A program made the position numbers and the translations under genes. DNA of 64,000 nucleotides, from positions 829,001 through 893,000 of the forward strand of contig NZ_AP023027.1 of assembly GCF_014467075.1 (NCBI RefSeq), written 5' to 3'. Positions within the stretch are counted from its first letter, which is position 1. Every line of letters starts with the position of its first letter. The notes beneath the pieces were generated by a model that did not search any database, had not been told where the DNA came from, and was given only the letters and a program-made list of their open reading frames with translations. Below are positions 53,745 to 63,322 of the stretch, piece after piece. Source of the DNA: Anaerostipes caccae L1-92 (GTDB lineage: Bacteria > Bacillota > Clostridia > Lachnospirales > Lachnospiraceae).

Positions 53745-55748
53745 ATGAAATCTTTGGTAAAGAATATAGTAAGGCAGATTGGGAAGTGGATCGAGAAGGT
53801 TCCTGTTCTGTGCAATATTGTGCTGGCATTTGGCATGGCATTTTTACTGGAAGTTCTCGGGCGCCAGACATTTGACCAGGGAGTATTCGGCTTTGTCAAT
53901 GACAGGACCAAGATGTTTCTGTACAGCGCATTCATCATTTTTGTCACTTATTCTGTGGTATTGATCGTGAAGCGAAGGCTGTTTACCTACATTATAGTGA
54001 CATTGGTCTGGTCAGTCATCGGGATCGTCAATTTTCTGATGCTCAGTGCCAGAAATACTCCATTCACGTATGTAGACGTCACACTGATGAAATCTGTACT
54101 TCCGGTCATGACCAACTATTATTCGCCGTCAGCCATCGTCTTTATGGGTGCACTTATTTTAATCGTACTGGTGCTGCTCGTTGTAGGATTTCTGTATCTG
54201 CCCAAAAAACAGAATCTGCAGTATAAGAGGAATATCCTTGCGGTTGCTGTTATTTTTGCGGCATTCGGAGGGACAACTGTATATGGTTTCAGGAGCAATA
54301 TGCTCACAGACAGGATCGGCAACATCCGGATTGCCTATGGAGATTACGGGACACCGTATTGCTTTTCAATTACTGCCTTGAAAAATGGGATTGATAAACC
54401 GTCCAACTATTCAGAAGATAAAATTGACCAGATTGAGCAAAAGACCAAACAGGCGCAGGATAAGAAAAAGGGCAGAGTCAGGAAGCCGAATATTATTTTT
54501 GTACAGCTGGAGTCACACTTTGATATCACCCAGGTAAAAGGAGTGAAGTTCAATCAGGACCCGCTTCCTAATTTCCACAAATATATGAAGGGATACTCTT
54601 CTGGACAGCTGAGCATGCCGTCTTACGGTGCCGGGACTGCCAATTCCGAATTTGAGGCGATTACAGGCATGAACCTGGATCATTTCGGAGCGGCGGAATA
54701 CCCTTACAAAACTGTCCTGCAGTCGACTACCACAGAGAGCATGGCCACATTGCTGAAGGAAAATGGTTATACTGCGCATGCTATCCACAACAACAGTGCC
54801 GCCTTCTATGACAGGGATCTGGTTTTCTCCCAGCTGGGGTTTGACACCTTCACCTCCAAAGAATGTATGAATATCAAAAAGTGGACAGAAAACGGATGGG
54901 CCAAGGATACGATACTCACAGGCTGTATTCTGAACGCTTTGGATTCTACAAAGGGACAAGACTATATCTATACAATTTCTGTCCAGGGGCACGGAGATTA
55001 TCCTAAGACAGAGATTATTGAAAATCCAAAGATCAAGGTCGTAGGCGGAATCAAAGATGAGGCTTTAAAGAACAAATATACCTACTATGCCAATCAGGTA
55101 TACCAGATGGACCAGTTTGTGGGAGATCTGGTGAGTGCACTGAAAAAACGGGGTGAAGATACGGTTCTTGTGATGTATGGCGACCATCTTCCTAGTCTTG
55201 AGGTAGACGATAAAGATCTGACCTACGGGAATAAATATGAGACAAGCTATTTTATCTGGGATAACATGGGACTGAAAAAGAAGGACGGAGTGATCGAAGC
55301 TTATCAGCTCGGTTCCGATATCCTTGCTAAGCTGAACATCAAAAACGGTGTCATGAACAGTTTTCACCAGACCCGGCAGGGCACGAAAAATTACCAGAAG
55401 GATATGAAGACACTGCAGTATGATATGCTTTACGGCAAGCAGTATGTCTGGGATCAAAAAAATCCATTTCAGGCGACAGATATCTCGTTTGGCATTAAAA
55501 AAGTCAATGTGACAAAAGCTTATGAGACTGAGAACAGTATATTTATAGAAGGAAATAACTTCACAAACTTCTGCCAGGTGTATGTGGATGAGACGAAGAT
55601 CAATACGACATTCCACAACGAACATCTGTTGGAAGTATCCAAAAAGGATCTGAAGAAGGGAGATGCATTTACGGTGAAAATCGTGAGCAAGGCTCCGAGA
55701 ATTCTTCAGACATCCGGTGAATATGTCTATCAGGGAGTAAAGCAGTAG
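53745..55748 (+). CDS. LTA synthase / alkaline phosphatase superfamily membrane protein
   Basis: 667-residue LtaS-like protein: about five N-terminal helices (residues 20-190), then an extracellular sulfatase-type domain with PNIIFVQLESHFD (metal), GAGTANSEFEAITGMN (catalytic Thr), NNSAAFYDRD, SVQGHGDYP, and VMYGDHLPSL. It likely transfers glycerol phosphate from phosphatidylglycerol to a cell-surface polymer. A C-terminal extension of roughly 110 residues after the catalytic domain (from about 560) looks like a small beta-sandwich (SIFIEGNNFTNFCQVYVDE), which is not part of classical LtaS. Single gene with its own palindrome-flanked promoter. Confidence 0.9.
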   Translation: MKSLVKNIVRQIGKWIEKVPVLCNIVLAFGMAFLLEVLGRQTFDQGVFGFVNDRTKMFLYSAFIIFVTYSVVLIVKRRLFTYIIVTLVWSVIGIVNFLMLSARNTPFTYVDVTLMKSVLPVMTNYYSPSAIVFMGALILIVLVLLVVGFLYLPKKQNLQYKRNILAVAVIFAAFGGTTVYGFRSNMLTDRIGNIRIAYGDYGTPYCFSITALKNGIDKPSNYSEDKIDQIEQKTKQAQDKKKGRVRKPNIIFVQLESHFDITQVKGVKFNQDPLPNFHKYMKGYSSGQLSMPSYGAGTANSEFEAITGMNLDHFGAAEYPYKTVLQSTTTESMATLLKENGYTAHAIHNNSAAFYDRDLVFSQLGFDTFTSKECMNIKKWTENGWAKDTILTGCILNALDSTKGQDYIYTISVQGHGDYPKTEIIENPKIKVVGGIKDEALKNKYTYYANQVYQMDQFVGDLVSALKKRGEDTVLVMYGDHLPSLEVDDKDLTYGNKYETSYFIWDNMGLKKKDGVIEAYQLGSDILAKLNIKNGVMNSFHQTRQGTKNYQKDMKTLQYDMLYGKQYVWDQKNPFQATDISFGIKKVNVTKAYETENSIFIEGNNFTNFCQVYVDETKINTTFHNEHLLEVSKKDLKKGDAFTVKIVSKAPRILQTSGEYVYQGVKQ

Positions 55749-55792
55749 GAAGGCTTCATTTGACAGAAATGGCGTAAAATCTGTATTTTCAG

Positions 55793-55821
55793 TCGACAGG
55801 TCGGAAACGTCATGGTATAAT
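55793..55821 (+). promoter_or_regulatory. Promoter of tig
   Basis: TCGACA (55793-55798), 17-base spacer, TATAAT (55816-55821), 60 bases before the trigger factor start. Confidence 0.75.
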
Positions 55822-55881
55822 GACTTAATGTTTGTATAAAACTACAACAAAGATAATGATATTTTAGGAGGATTTGTAAGA

Positions 55882-57168
55882 ATGGGATTACAAGTTGAAA
55901 AGTTAGACAATAATATGGTAAAAGTGACGATTGAGGTAGAGCCTGAAAAATTAGATGCAGCGATCAAAAAAGCATATAATAAGAAGAAATCACAGTTCAG
56001 CGTACCTGGATTCAGAAAAGGAAAAGTACCTCAAAACTTTATTGAAAAAGCATATGGAGTAGAAGTTTTTTACGAGGATGCCGCGAATATTTTGATTCCT
56101 GAAGCATACAGTGAATCAATGAAAGATTCTGACCTGGATATTGTTTCCAGACCTGATATCGACGTAGTTCAGTTAGAAAAAGGGAAACCGTTTATTTTTA
56201 CAGCCGAGATTGCGGTTAAACCGGAAGTGACTCTTGGAGAATATAAAGGACTGGAAGTCGAAGAAAAGAAAATCCGCGTAACAAAAGAAGAAATTGAAGA
56301 GCAGCTGAAGAAGGAACAGGAAGCAAATGCCAGGGAGATTACAGTAGAGGACCGCCCGGTCAAAGACGGAGACATCACTCTGATTGATTACTCAGGATCT
56401 GTTGACGGTGAAAAGTTTGAAGGAGGAACGGCTGAAGACCAGACTCTGGTTATCGGATCAGGTACCTTTATTGAAGGATTTGAGGAGCAGCTGATCGGCA
56501 AAAATATCGGTGATGAAATCGAAGTCAACGTAACGTTCCCGGAACAGTACCATGCACCGGAACTGGCAGGAAAACCGGCTGTTTTTGAAGTGAAAATCAA
56601 AGGAATTAAAGAAAAAGAACTTCCGGAATTAGACGATGAATTTGCATCTGAAGTTTCCGAGTTTGAGACTCTGGAAGACTACAAGAAAGAAATCAAGAAA
56701 AATATTAAGGCACAGAAGGAAGAAGCTGCCAAGACAGAAAAAGAAAATGCATTGGTTGACCAGGCAGTGGAGAATGCATCCATGGACATCCCTGATGCCA
56801 TGATCGAAGAGCAGGTACAGCAGATGGCAGACGAGTTCTCACAGAGACTCAGCTACCAGGGACTTAACATGGAACAGTACCTTCAGTATACAGGGAGCGA
56901 TGCTCAGAAGTTTGCGGAAGAGTTAAAGCCTCAGGCATTAAAGAGAATCCAGACCCGTCTTGTATTAGAGGCGATCGCTGCGGCAGAAAGTATCGAGGCC
57001 AGTGAAGAAGACTTTAAGAAAGAATTAGAAAAAATGGCTGGTATGTATCAGATGGAAACAGAACAGTTAGAGAAGATGGTACAGGGAAGCCAGAAGGAAC
57101 AGATGATGGATGATATTGCTGTTCAGAAGGCAGTAGATTTCCTGATCAGTTCCTGCCAGACAAAATAA
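55882..57168 (+). CDS. tig: Trigger factor
   Basis: 428-residue ribosome-associated chaperone and peptidyl-prolyl isomerase. Ribosome-binding signature PGFRKGKVPQNFIEKAYG (about residues 40-58), FKBP-like domain (residues about 150-240, DGDITLIDYSGSVDGEKFEGG), and a helical C-terminal domain. First of a quality-control cluster tig-clpP-clpX-lon; 31 bases before clpP. Strong AGGAGG site. Confidence 0.97.
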   Translation: MGLQVEKLDNNMVKVTIEVEPEKLDAAIKKAYNKKKSQFSVPGFRKGKVPQNFIEKAYGVEVFYEDAANILIPEAYSESMKDSDLDIVSRPDIDVVQLEKGKPFIFTAEIAVKPEVTLGEYKGLEVEEKKIRVTKEEIEEQLKKEQEANAREITVEDRPVKDGDITLIDYSGSVDGEKFEGGTAEDQTLVIGSGTFIEGFEEQLIGKNIGDEIEVNVTFPEQYHAPELAGKPAVFEVKIKGIKEKELPELDDEFASEVSEFETLEDYKKEIKKNIKAQKEEAAKTEKENALVDQAVENASMDIPDAMIEEQVQQMADEFSQRLSYQGLNMEQYLQYTGSDAQKFAEELKPQALKRIQTRLVLEAIAAAESIEASEEDFKKELEKMAGMYQMETEQLEKMVQGSQKEQMMDDIAVQKAVDFLISSCQTK

Positions 57169-57199
57169 TTGAAAGATAGAAAACCGGGAGGAATTTAAG

Positions 57200-57790
57200 A
57201 TGAGTTTAGTACCTTATGTCATTGAACAAACAAGCCGCGGGGAGCGTTCTTATGACATTTATTCCCGCTTATTAAAAGAAAGAATCATCTTCCTGGGAGA
57301 AGAAGTTACCGATGTTTCAGCAAGCCTGATTGTATCCCAGCTTCTTTTTCTGGAAGCAGAAGACCCGGAGAAGGATATCAGCCTGTATATCAACAGTCCG
57401 GGGGGATCTGTCACAGCAGGCATGGCCATCTATGACACGATGAATTTCATCAAGTGTGATGTGTCTACGATCTGCATGGGTATGGCAGCCAGCATGGGAT
57501 CTTTCCTGCTTTCAGGGGGAGCAAAAGGAAAGCGTATGGCGCTGCCGAATGCCGAGATCATGATCCACCAGCCGATGGGCGGAGCTCAGGGTCAGGCAAC
57601 AGAGATCCAGATTGCCGCAGAGCATATTTTACAGACGAAGAAGCGCTTAAACCGCATTTTAAGTGAAAATACAGGAAAACCATTAGAAGTCATCGAACGG
57701 GATACGGACCGTGACAACTGGCTGACTGCAGAGGAAGCTGTGGAGTACGGACTGATTGATGCCGTCTTTGACAAGAAGAGGGAATCATAA
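57200..57790 (+). CDS. clpP: ATP-dependent Clp protease proteolytic subunit
   Basis: 196-residue serine peptidase: catalytic Ser in [12 protein letters not shown] (near residue 98), His in IMIHQPMGG (near 123), Asp in ERDTDRDNW (near 172). It forms the 14-mer barrel working with ClpX encoded 22 bases downstream. Length is standard; propeptide short. Confidence 0.97.
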   Translation: MSLVPYVIEQTSRGERSYDIYSRLLKERIIFLGEEVTDVSASLIVSQLLFLEAEDPEKDISLYINSPGGSVTAGMAIYDTMNFIKCDVSTICMGMAASMGSFLLSGGAKGKRMALPNAEIMIHQPMGGAQGQATEIQIAAEHILQTKKRLNRILSENTGKPLEVIERDTDRDNWLTAEEAVEYGLIDAVFDKKRES

Positions 57791-57812
57791 TTAGAAAGAG
57801 CGAGGTAATTCT

Positions 57813-59114
57813 ATGGTAAATCACAGCGATGACAAAAAGCAGCTTCGTTGCTCTTTTTGCAATAAGACCCAGGACCAGGTGAGAAAACTGATCGCAGGGC
57901 CGAAGGCAAAAGGCGTCTATATATGTGATGAATGTATTGAGGTCTGTGCGGATATCATTGCAGAGGAATTTGAGCAGTATATTGATGATACAGAGATCCA
58001 TTTAAATAAACCGAAAGAAATCAAAGCATTTTTGGACGATTATGTGATCGGACAGGACGAGGCCAAGAAAGTGCTGTCTGTAGCAGTCTATAATCACTAC
58101 AAGAGGATCCTTCTGGGAGATTCCTCAGATATTGATCTTCAGAAGAGCAATATTATAATGCTTGGGCCAACGGGATCAGGAAAAACGCTGCTTGCCCAGA
58201 CATTGGCAAAGATGCTCAACGTTCCGTTTGCCATCGCAGACGCTACGGCGCTGACTGAAGCCGGCTATGTGGGAGAGGATGTGGAGAATATTCTCTTAAA
58301 GATTATCCAGGCGGCAGACTATGACATCGAACGGGCACAGTGCGGGATTATTTATATTGACGAGATTGATAAGATTACAAGAAAGTCAGAAAACACCTCT
58401 ATCACCAGAGATGTCTCCGGGGAAGGCGTGCAGCAGGCTTTATTAAAGATCATCGAGGGTACGGTAGCCTCTGTTCCGCCGCAGGGAGGACGGAAGCATC
58501 CGCACCAGGAGTTTATACAGATTGATACAACCAATATCCTGTTTATCTGTGGAGGAGCTTTTGACGGGCTGGAGAAGATTATTGAATCCAGAATCGGACA
58601 GAAGTCTATCGGATTCAATGCAGAAATTGGAAATGGACAGAAAGAAGACATCGGAAGTCTGCTTCAGCAGGTTCTGCCCGAAGACTTCGTAAAATTTGGT
58701 CTGATTCCTGAGTTCATCGGAAGAGTTCCAGTGAATGTATCCTTAAATCCTCTGGACAGAGAAGCGCTTGTGCGCATACTGAAAGAACCGAAGAGCGCAC
58801 TGGTGAAACAGTATCAGAAGCTGTTTGAACTCGACGGAGTAGACCTGGAATTTGAAGATGGTGCTTTGGAAGCGATTGCAGAGAAGGCCATGGAGAGAAA
58901 GACAGGAGCCAGGGGGTTAAGGGCCATCATGGAAGGCGTCATCATGGATCTGATGTATCAGGTGCCTTCTGACGAGAAAGTGTCCAAATGCGTGATCACC
59001 AGAGGCGTTGTAGAATCTTCGGAAGAGCCGGTGATCGAGAGGTCTGATGACAGATCAAAGAGGACGTCAGGCGTAAAAAAAAGAACGAAGAAGAGCAATG
59101 GCGAGATAGCATAA
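57813..59114 (+). CDS. clpX: ATP-dependent Clp protease ATP-binding subunit
   Basis: 433-residue AAA+ unfoldase. N-terminal zinc-binding domain (CSFCNKT...CDEC), Walker [16 protein letters not shown], Walker [11 protein letters not shown], the ClpP-docking IGF-type loop region (KSIGFNAE), and sensor 2 [11 protein letters not shown]. It delivers substrates to ClpP. Ends with a Lys/Arg-rich tail ([12 protein letters not shown]) and a terminator 22 bases later. Confidence 0.97.
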   Translation: MVNHSDDKKQLRCSFCNKTQDQVRKLIAGPKAKGVYICDECIEVCADIIAEEFEQYIDDTEIHLNKPKEIKAFLDDYVIGQDEAKKVLSVAVYNHYKRILLGDSSDIDLQKSNIIMLGPTGSGKTLLAQTLAKMLNVPFAIADATALTEAGYVGEDVENILLKIIQAADYDIERAQCGIIYIDEIDKITRKSENTSITRDVSGEGVQQALLKIIEGTVASVPPQGGRKHPHQEFIQIDTTNILFICGGAFDGLEKIIESRIGQKSIGFNAEIGNGQKEDIGSLLQQVLPEDFVKFGLIPEFIGRVPVNVSLNPLDREALVRILKEPKSALVKQYQKLFELDGVDLEFEDGALEAIAEKAMERKTGARGLRAIMEGVIMDLMYQVPSDEKVSKCVITRGVVESSEEPVIERSDDRSKRTSGVKKRTKKSNGEIA

Positions 59115-59135
59115 GACATCCGGCCCAAAGTCAAC

Positions 59136-59180
59136 AAACTGCTTTAATACAAGAATTTCTTGCTATTGAGGCAGTTTTTT
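59136..59180 (+). terminator. Terminator between clpX and lon
   Basis: AAACTGC (59136-59142) pairs with GCAGTTT (59171-59177), with an inner CAAGAA/TTCTTG stem, followed by TTTTT. Confidence 0.75.
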
Positions 59181-59217
59181 TGGCATAAATAACGATATAA
59201 CAACGAAGGAGAAACAG

Positions 59218-61524
59218 ATGAAAAAAGTATTACCGATGCTTGCGCTGAGAGGGAAATACATATATCCGAATTCGGTGATTCATTTTGATGTCTCACGGAG
59301 TAAATCGGTGCGCGCGATCGAGGAAGCCATGCAGAACGATCAGATGATTTTTTTGGATAATCAGATCGATCCGGCGATGGAAGATCCTAAATCTTACGAC
59401 CTCTACCAGATCGGGACATTGGCGAGAATCCGCCAGGTAGTAAAACTGCCTCAAAATATTATCCGGGTTTTCGCCGAGGGCATGTTCCGGGCTGAAATTC
59501 TGGAAGTCTGTGAGGAAGAACCGATATTCCGGGTGGAAGCGGCTTATCAGCATACAGAGCAGCAGGAATTTGAACAGGATGAGAAGGAGGCGGTATTCAG
59601 AGCCTTAAAAGAAAGTTTTGAAAAATATACCGGGGTTTGGAATCAGATGGACCCTAATGTATACAGTTATATCCTCATGCAGACAGATCTGGAAGTGTTT
59701 GTGGACCATTTGGCAACCCATCTTCCGTTTTCTCTTCAGAACAAACAAAAACTTCTGGAAGAGATGGACTTAAAACGGAGATGTGAGCTGATGCTTGTGC
59801 TTCTGGAACAGGAACTGCGTCTCGCCTATTTGAGGCTGGACATTCAGGAGAAGGTTAAAGAGAATATTGACGACAATCAGCGTGAATATATGCTGAGGGA
59901 ACAGCTCAAGGTGATCCGGGAAGAACTTGGAGAGACCAATATCGCAGATGAAGCCGATGAGTTCCTGCGCAGTCTTTCTGAAATGGAAGCCGGCGAAGAG
60001 GTGAAGGACAAGATAAAGAAAGAAATCTCCCGGTTCCAGGCTATGGGAAACAGTGCCGCCGAGAGCGCGGTGCTCAGAACTTACATCGAGATTATGCTGG
60101 ATGTGCCGTGGGAAAAGCTTTCGGAAGATTCCATGGATCTGGAAGAAGCAGAAAAGATTCTGGAAGCAGATCACTATGGACTGAAGAAAGTGAAGGAGCG
60201 GGTTCTGGAATATCTGGCGGCAAGGGCCATGAGCCAGAAGAAGGACGCGGCTATCCTCTGCCTTGTGGGCCCTCCGGGAACGGGGAAAACATCCATCGCA
60301 AGGTCGATTGCCAGGGCTACCCACAAAGAATATGTGAGATTATCACTGGGAGGCGTCAGAGACGAGTCCGAGATCCGGGGGCACAGGAAGACTTACGTGG
60401 GAGCTATGCCGGGAAGGATCGTGGCAGCGATCCGTCAGGCTAAAGTACGCAACCCGCTGATGCTTCTGGATGAAGTGGATAAGGTGGGAAAGGACCAGAG
60501 AGGAGATACGGCATCGGCGCTCCTGGAAGTCCTGGACGGAGAGCAGAACGAACATTTCCGGGATCATTATCTGGAAGTGCCGCTGGATTTAAGTGATGTA
60601 CTGTTCATCGCCACGGCAAATGATCTTTCCACGATCCCAAAACCGCTTTTAGACCGGATGGAGGTCATAGAAGTTTCCAGTTACTCTGAAAACGAGAAAT
60701 TTCACATCGCCAAAAATTATCTGGTAAAAAAGCAGATGGAAGCCAACGGGCTGACTCCGAAGGAAATTGTCTGGAAGGACGATGCTCTCAGGCTGCTGAT
60801 CGACAGTTATACGAGAGAAGCGGGTGTGAGAAGCCTGGAGAGAACCATTGGAAATGTTTCCCGAAAGATTACAAAAGACATTTATCAGGGAAAGAAGAAA
60901 AAAGTGACGGTGACGAAAAAAGCAGTCCGGGATTATCTGGGAACGGCTCCGTATGAACTGGAAAAAGAAAATTTGAAGGACGAGGTGGGAATCGTGCACG
61001 GACTGGCATGGACCAGTGTCGGAGGCGTCATGCTCAACGTGGAAGTAAACACAATGCCGGGGAAGGGCAAGTTTACCGTCACAGGATCTCTTGGTGATGT
61101 GATGAAGGAATCGGCCCAGGCTGCAGTCAGCTATATCCGGAGCAAGAGCGGCAAATATAAGATCAAGGATGATTTCTTTGAATCTCACGATATCCACATT
61201 CACATTCCGGAAGGTGCGGTGCCAAAAGACGGACCGTCTGCCGGAATTACCATGACTCTTGCCCTCATCTCGGCGATCACGGGAAGAAAAGTCCAGGGAA
61301 CTGTGGCAATGACCGGAGAGGTGACGATCAGAGGACAGGTATTGGCAATCGGGGGACTGAAAGAAAAAATGCTGGCTGCAAAACGCGCGGGCATGACAAA
61401 AGTACTTGTGCCAAAGGCCAATGAAAAAGATGTCAGGGAATTTGATACAGAGATTACAGAAAATATCGAGATCGTATATGTGAAAAAGATTGAGGACGTC
61501 ATAAGGGAGGCTCTTCTTTCTTAA
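59218..61524 (+). CDS. lon: ATP-dependent protease Lon
   Basis: 768-residue Lon: N-terminal substrate domain (VLPMLALRGKYIYPNSVIHF), central AAA+ with Walker A VGPPGTGKTSIARS and Walker B MLLDEVDKV, and C-terminal protease domain with catalytic Ser in KDGPSAGITM and Lys in GGLKEKMLAAKRAG. Typical length. It has its own ribosome site (GAAGGAGA) and lies after the clpX terminator, so it may use a separate promoter in the short gap. Confidence 0.97.
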   Translation: MKKVLPMLALRGKYIYPNSVIHFDVSRSKSVRAIEEAMQNDQMIFLDNQIDPAMEDPKSYDLYQIGTLARIRQVVKLPQNIIRVFAEGMFRAEILEVCEEEPIFRVEAAYQHTEQQEFEQDEKEAVFRALKESFEKYTGVWNQMDPNVYSYILMQTDLEVFVDHLATHLPFSLQNKQKLLEEMDLKRRCELMLVLLEQELRLAYLRLDIQEKVKENIDDNQREYMLREQLKVIREELGETNIADEADEFLRSLSEMEAGEEVKDKIKKEISRFQAMGNSAAESAVLRTYIEIMLDVPWEKLSEDSMDLEEAEKILEADHYGLKKVKERVLEYLAARAMSQKKDAAILCLVGPPGTGKTSIARSIARATHKEYVRLSLGGVRDESEIRGHRKTYVGAMPGRIVAAIRQAKVRNPLMLLDEVDKVGKDQRGDTASALLEVLDGEQNEHFRDHYLEVPLDLSDVLFIATANDLSTIPKPLLDRMEVIEVSSYSENEKFHIAKNYLVKKQMEANGLTPKEIVWKDDALRLLIDSYTREAGVRSLERTIGNVSRKITKDIYQGKKKKVTVTKKAVRDYLGTAPYELEKENLKDEVGIVHGLAWTSVGGVMLNVEVNTMPGKGKFTVTGSLGDVMKESAQAAVSYIRSKSGKYKIKDDFFESHDIHIHIPEGAVPKDGPSAGITMTLALISAITGRKVQGTVAMTGEVTIRGQVLAIGGLKEKMLAAKRAGMTKVLVPKANEKDVREFDTEITENIEIVYVKKIEDVIREALLS

Positions 61525-61557
61525 CAGAAAAAGAGATGAGACAGGGAGGCAGCTAAC

Positions 61558-62835
61558 ATGAACTATCAGGCGACAATGGAATTTATTGGACGAGCCAATA
61601 AGTTTGGAAGTATTTTAGGACTTGACAATATCAGGGAATTGTTAAACCGTCTCGGGAATCCCCAGGACCGGCTGAAGATCGTTCATATAGCAGGAACTAA
61701 CGGAAAAGGTTCTACCCTGGCGTTTCTTGCGTCGGTATTCAAAGAGCAGGGTTATGAAGCAGGGCGGTATGTGTCTCCTGCTTCTTTCTGCTATGAAGAA
61801 AAGTTCCGTATTAACGATGAGATCATCACAAAGGAAGATCTCTGCTTTTATATGGAGAAAATAAAAAAAACAGCGGAGGAGATGGTCAGGGACGGAAAAG
61901 AGCATCCGACAGTCTTCGAAATGGAGACTGCCCTTTCATTTCTTTATTTTCTCGATAAAAAAGTGGACGCAGTCCTTCTGGAAACAGGGCTTGGGGGACG
62001 ACTGGATGCAACAAACGTGATAAAGCACCCGATCTGTACAGTCATTGCATCGATCGGCTATGACCATACCCAGTATCTGGGCAGCACGATTCAGGAGATC
62101 GCAGGTGAGAAGGCAGGTATCCTGAAAAAAGGATGTCCTGCCGTTTCTTACGATAATACTTCTGAGGCCAGGGAAGTGATAGAGAAGGCTGCAGAAGAAA
62201 AAAACGTGCCTCTCATCTTCGCAGACACAAGCCGTGTCACCATCTTATCCGAGAACTTAGAGGGCTCAGTATTTTCTTATGTCTGTGCAGATGGAACAGA
62301 GTACCGGAATATGGAAATCGGTATGCTTGGGGAGCACCAGATCTTTAATGCCGCAGCCGCTCTGGAGACCATTCAAATCTTAAAAAAATCTTATATTTTT
62401 CGGCAGGATTCCATAAGAAAAGGATTTAAAAAAGCCAGGTGGGATGGCCGATTACAGCGTATTTCCGCGGTTCCTGCGGCTTTCTGCGACGGAGCTCACA
62501 ACCCGGACGGAGCCCAGAAGCTTTTACAGTTCCTTCAAAAGAATTTTACAAATAAAAAAATAATCTATATAATGGGAGTATTGTCGGATAAAGATTATCC
62601 GCAGATGCTTGAAATCATGTCTTCAATGTCAGATGAAATCTACACGGTGACACCAGAAGGTGACCGTGCCCTGCCTTCGGGGGTATTAGCCGAAGCAGCC
62701 CGTCCGTTTTACCGGAAAGTGACCGAGGGAGGGAGTCTTGGAGAATGTTATCAGCAGGTTAAGAAGGAATGCGGACAGGACGATGTTATTGTCGTGTTCG
62801 GAACTTTATCATTTTTAAAAGAACTGAGAGGTTAG
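61558..62835 (+). CDS. folC: Folylpolyglutamate synthase / dihydrofolate synthase
   Basis: 425-residue Mur-ligase-like enzyme adding glutamate to folates. P-loop AGTNGKGSTLAFLASVF (about residues 45-61), RYVSPASFCYEEKFRIND, GLGGRLDATNV, and CDGAHNPDGAQ near residue 320. Starts 33 bases after lon and 4 bases before an HD protein, with folP following, so it opens a folate operon. Confidence 0.95.
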   Translation: MNYQATMEFIGRANKFGSILGLDNIRELLNRLGNPQDRLKIVHIAGTNGKGSTLAFLASVFKEQGYEAGRYVSPASFCYEEKFRINDEIITKEDLCFYMEKIKKTAEEMVRDGKEHPTVFEMETALSFLYFLDKKVDAVLLETGLGGRLDATNVIKHPICTVIASIGYDHTQYLGSTIQEIAGEKAGILKKGCPAVSYDNTSEAREVIEKAAEEKNVPLIFADTSRVTILSENLEGSVFSYVCADGTEYRNMEIGMLGEHQIFNAAAALETIQILKKSYIFRQDSIRKGFKKARWDGRLQRISAVPAAFCDGAHNPDGAQKLLQFLQKNFTNKKIIYIMGVLSDKDYPQMLEIMSSMSDEIYTVTPEGDRALPSGVLAEAARPFYRKVTEGGSLGECYQQVKKECGQDDVIVVFGTLSFLKELRG

Positions 62836-62839
62836 AGCA

Positions 62840-63313
62840 GTGAAGCGGCTTTTATATATCACGAATCATCCGGAATATCAGAATGCTTACCGGCAGATTC
62901 AGGATGCGGAGAAAGAAAGGGCCTTCTGTCTTCACGACACCGGGCACTTTCTGGCGGTTTCCAGAATTGCTTATATCCTTGTACTTGAAGAACGGCTGGG
63001 TGTAAAGAAAGATGTGATCTATGCCGCAGGTTTTCTGCACGATATCGGAAGGGGAAAGCAGTATGCAGAGGGGATTCCCCATGAGGAAGCAGGCATTAGG
63101 GTCGCCACGGATATTTTGTCTGAGTCCCCATATACCACAGAGGAGCGGAACACCATTCTGCTTTTATTAAGGTCCCACAGAAGGCCGGACAGTGATAAGC
63201 TTTCCTGCCTTTTTGGCCGGGCAGACAAGCTCTCCAGGGACTGCTGCAACTGTAAGGCGAGAGAAGAATGCTATTGGCCGGAAGAGAAGAAAAACAACAT
63301 ATATCGGTATTAG
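62840..63313 (+). CDS. HD domain phosphohydrolase-like protein
   Basis: 157-residue protein with GTG start. Metal ligands of the HD superfamily are visible: HDTGHFLAVSRIAY, AAGFLHDIGRGKQY, PHEEAG, and LLRSHRRPDS. A Cys cluster near the C-terminus (CCNCKAREECYW) is unusual and might bind a metal. It lies between folC and folP, spaced 4 and 9 bases, so it is part of the folate operon; its substrate is unknown. Confidence 0.88.
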   Translation: MKRLLYITNHPEYQNAYRQIQDAEKERAFCLHDTGHFLAVSRIAYILVLEERLGVKKDVIYAAGFLHDIGRGKQYAEGIPHEEAGIRVATDILSESPYTTEERNTILLLLRSHRRPDSDKLSCLFGRADKLSRDCCNCKAREECYWPEEKKNNIYRY

Positions 63314-63322
63314 GAGCTGGAC

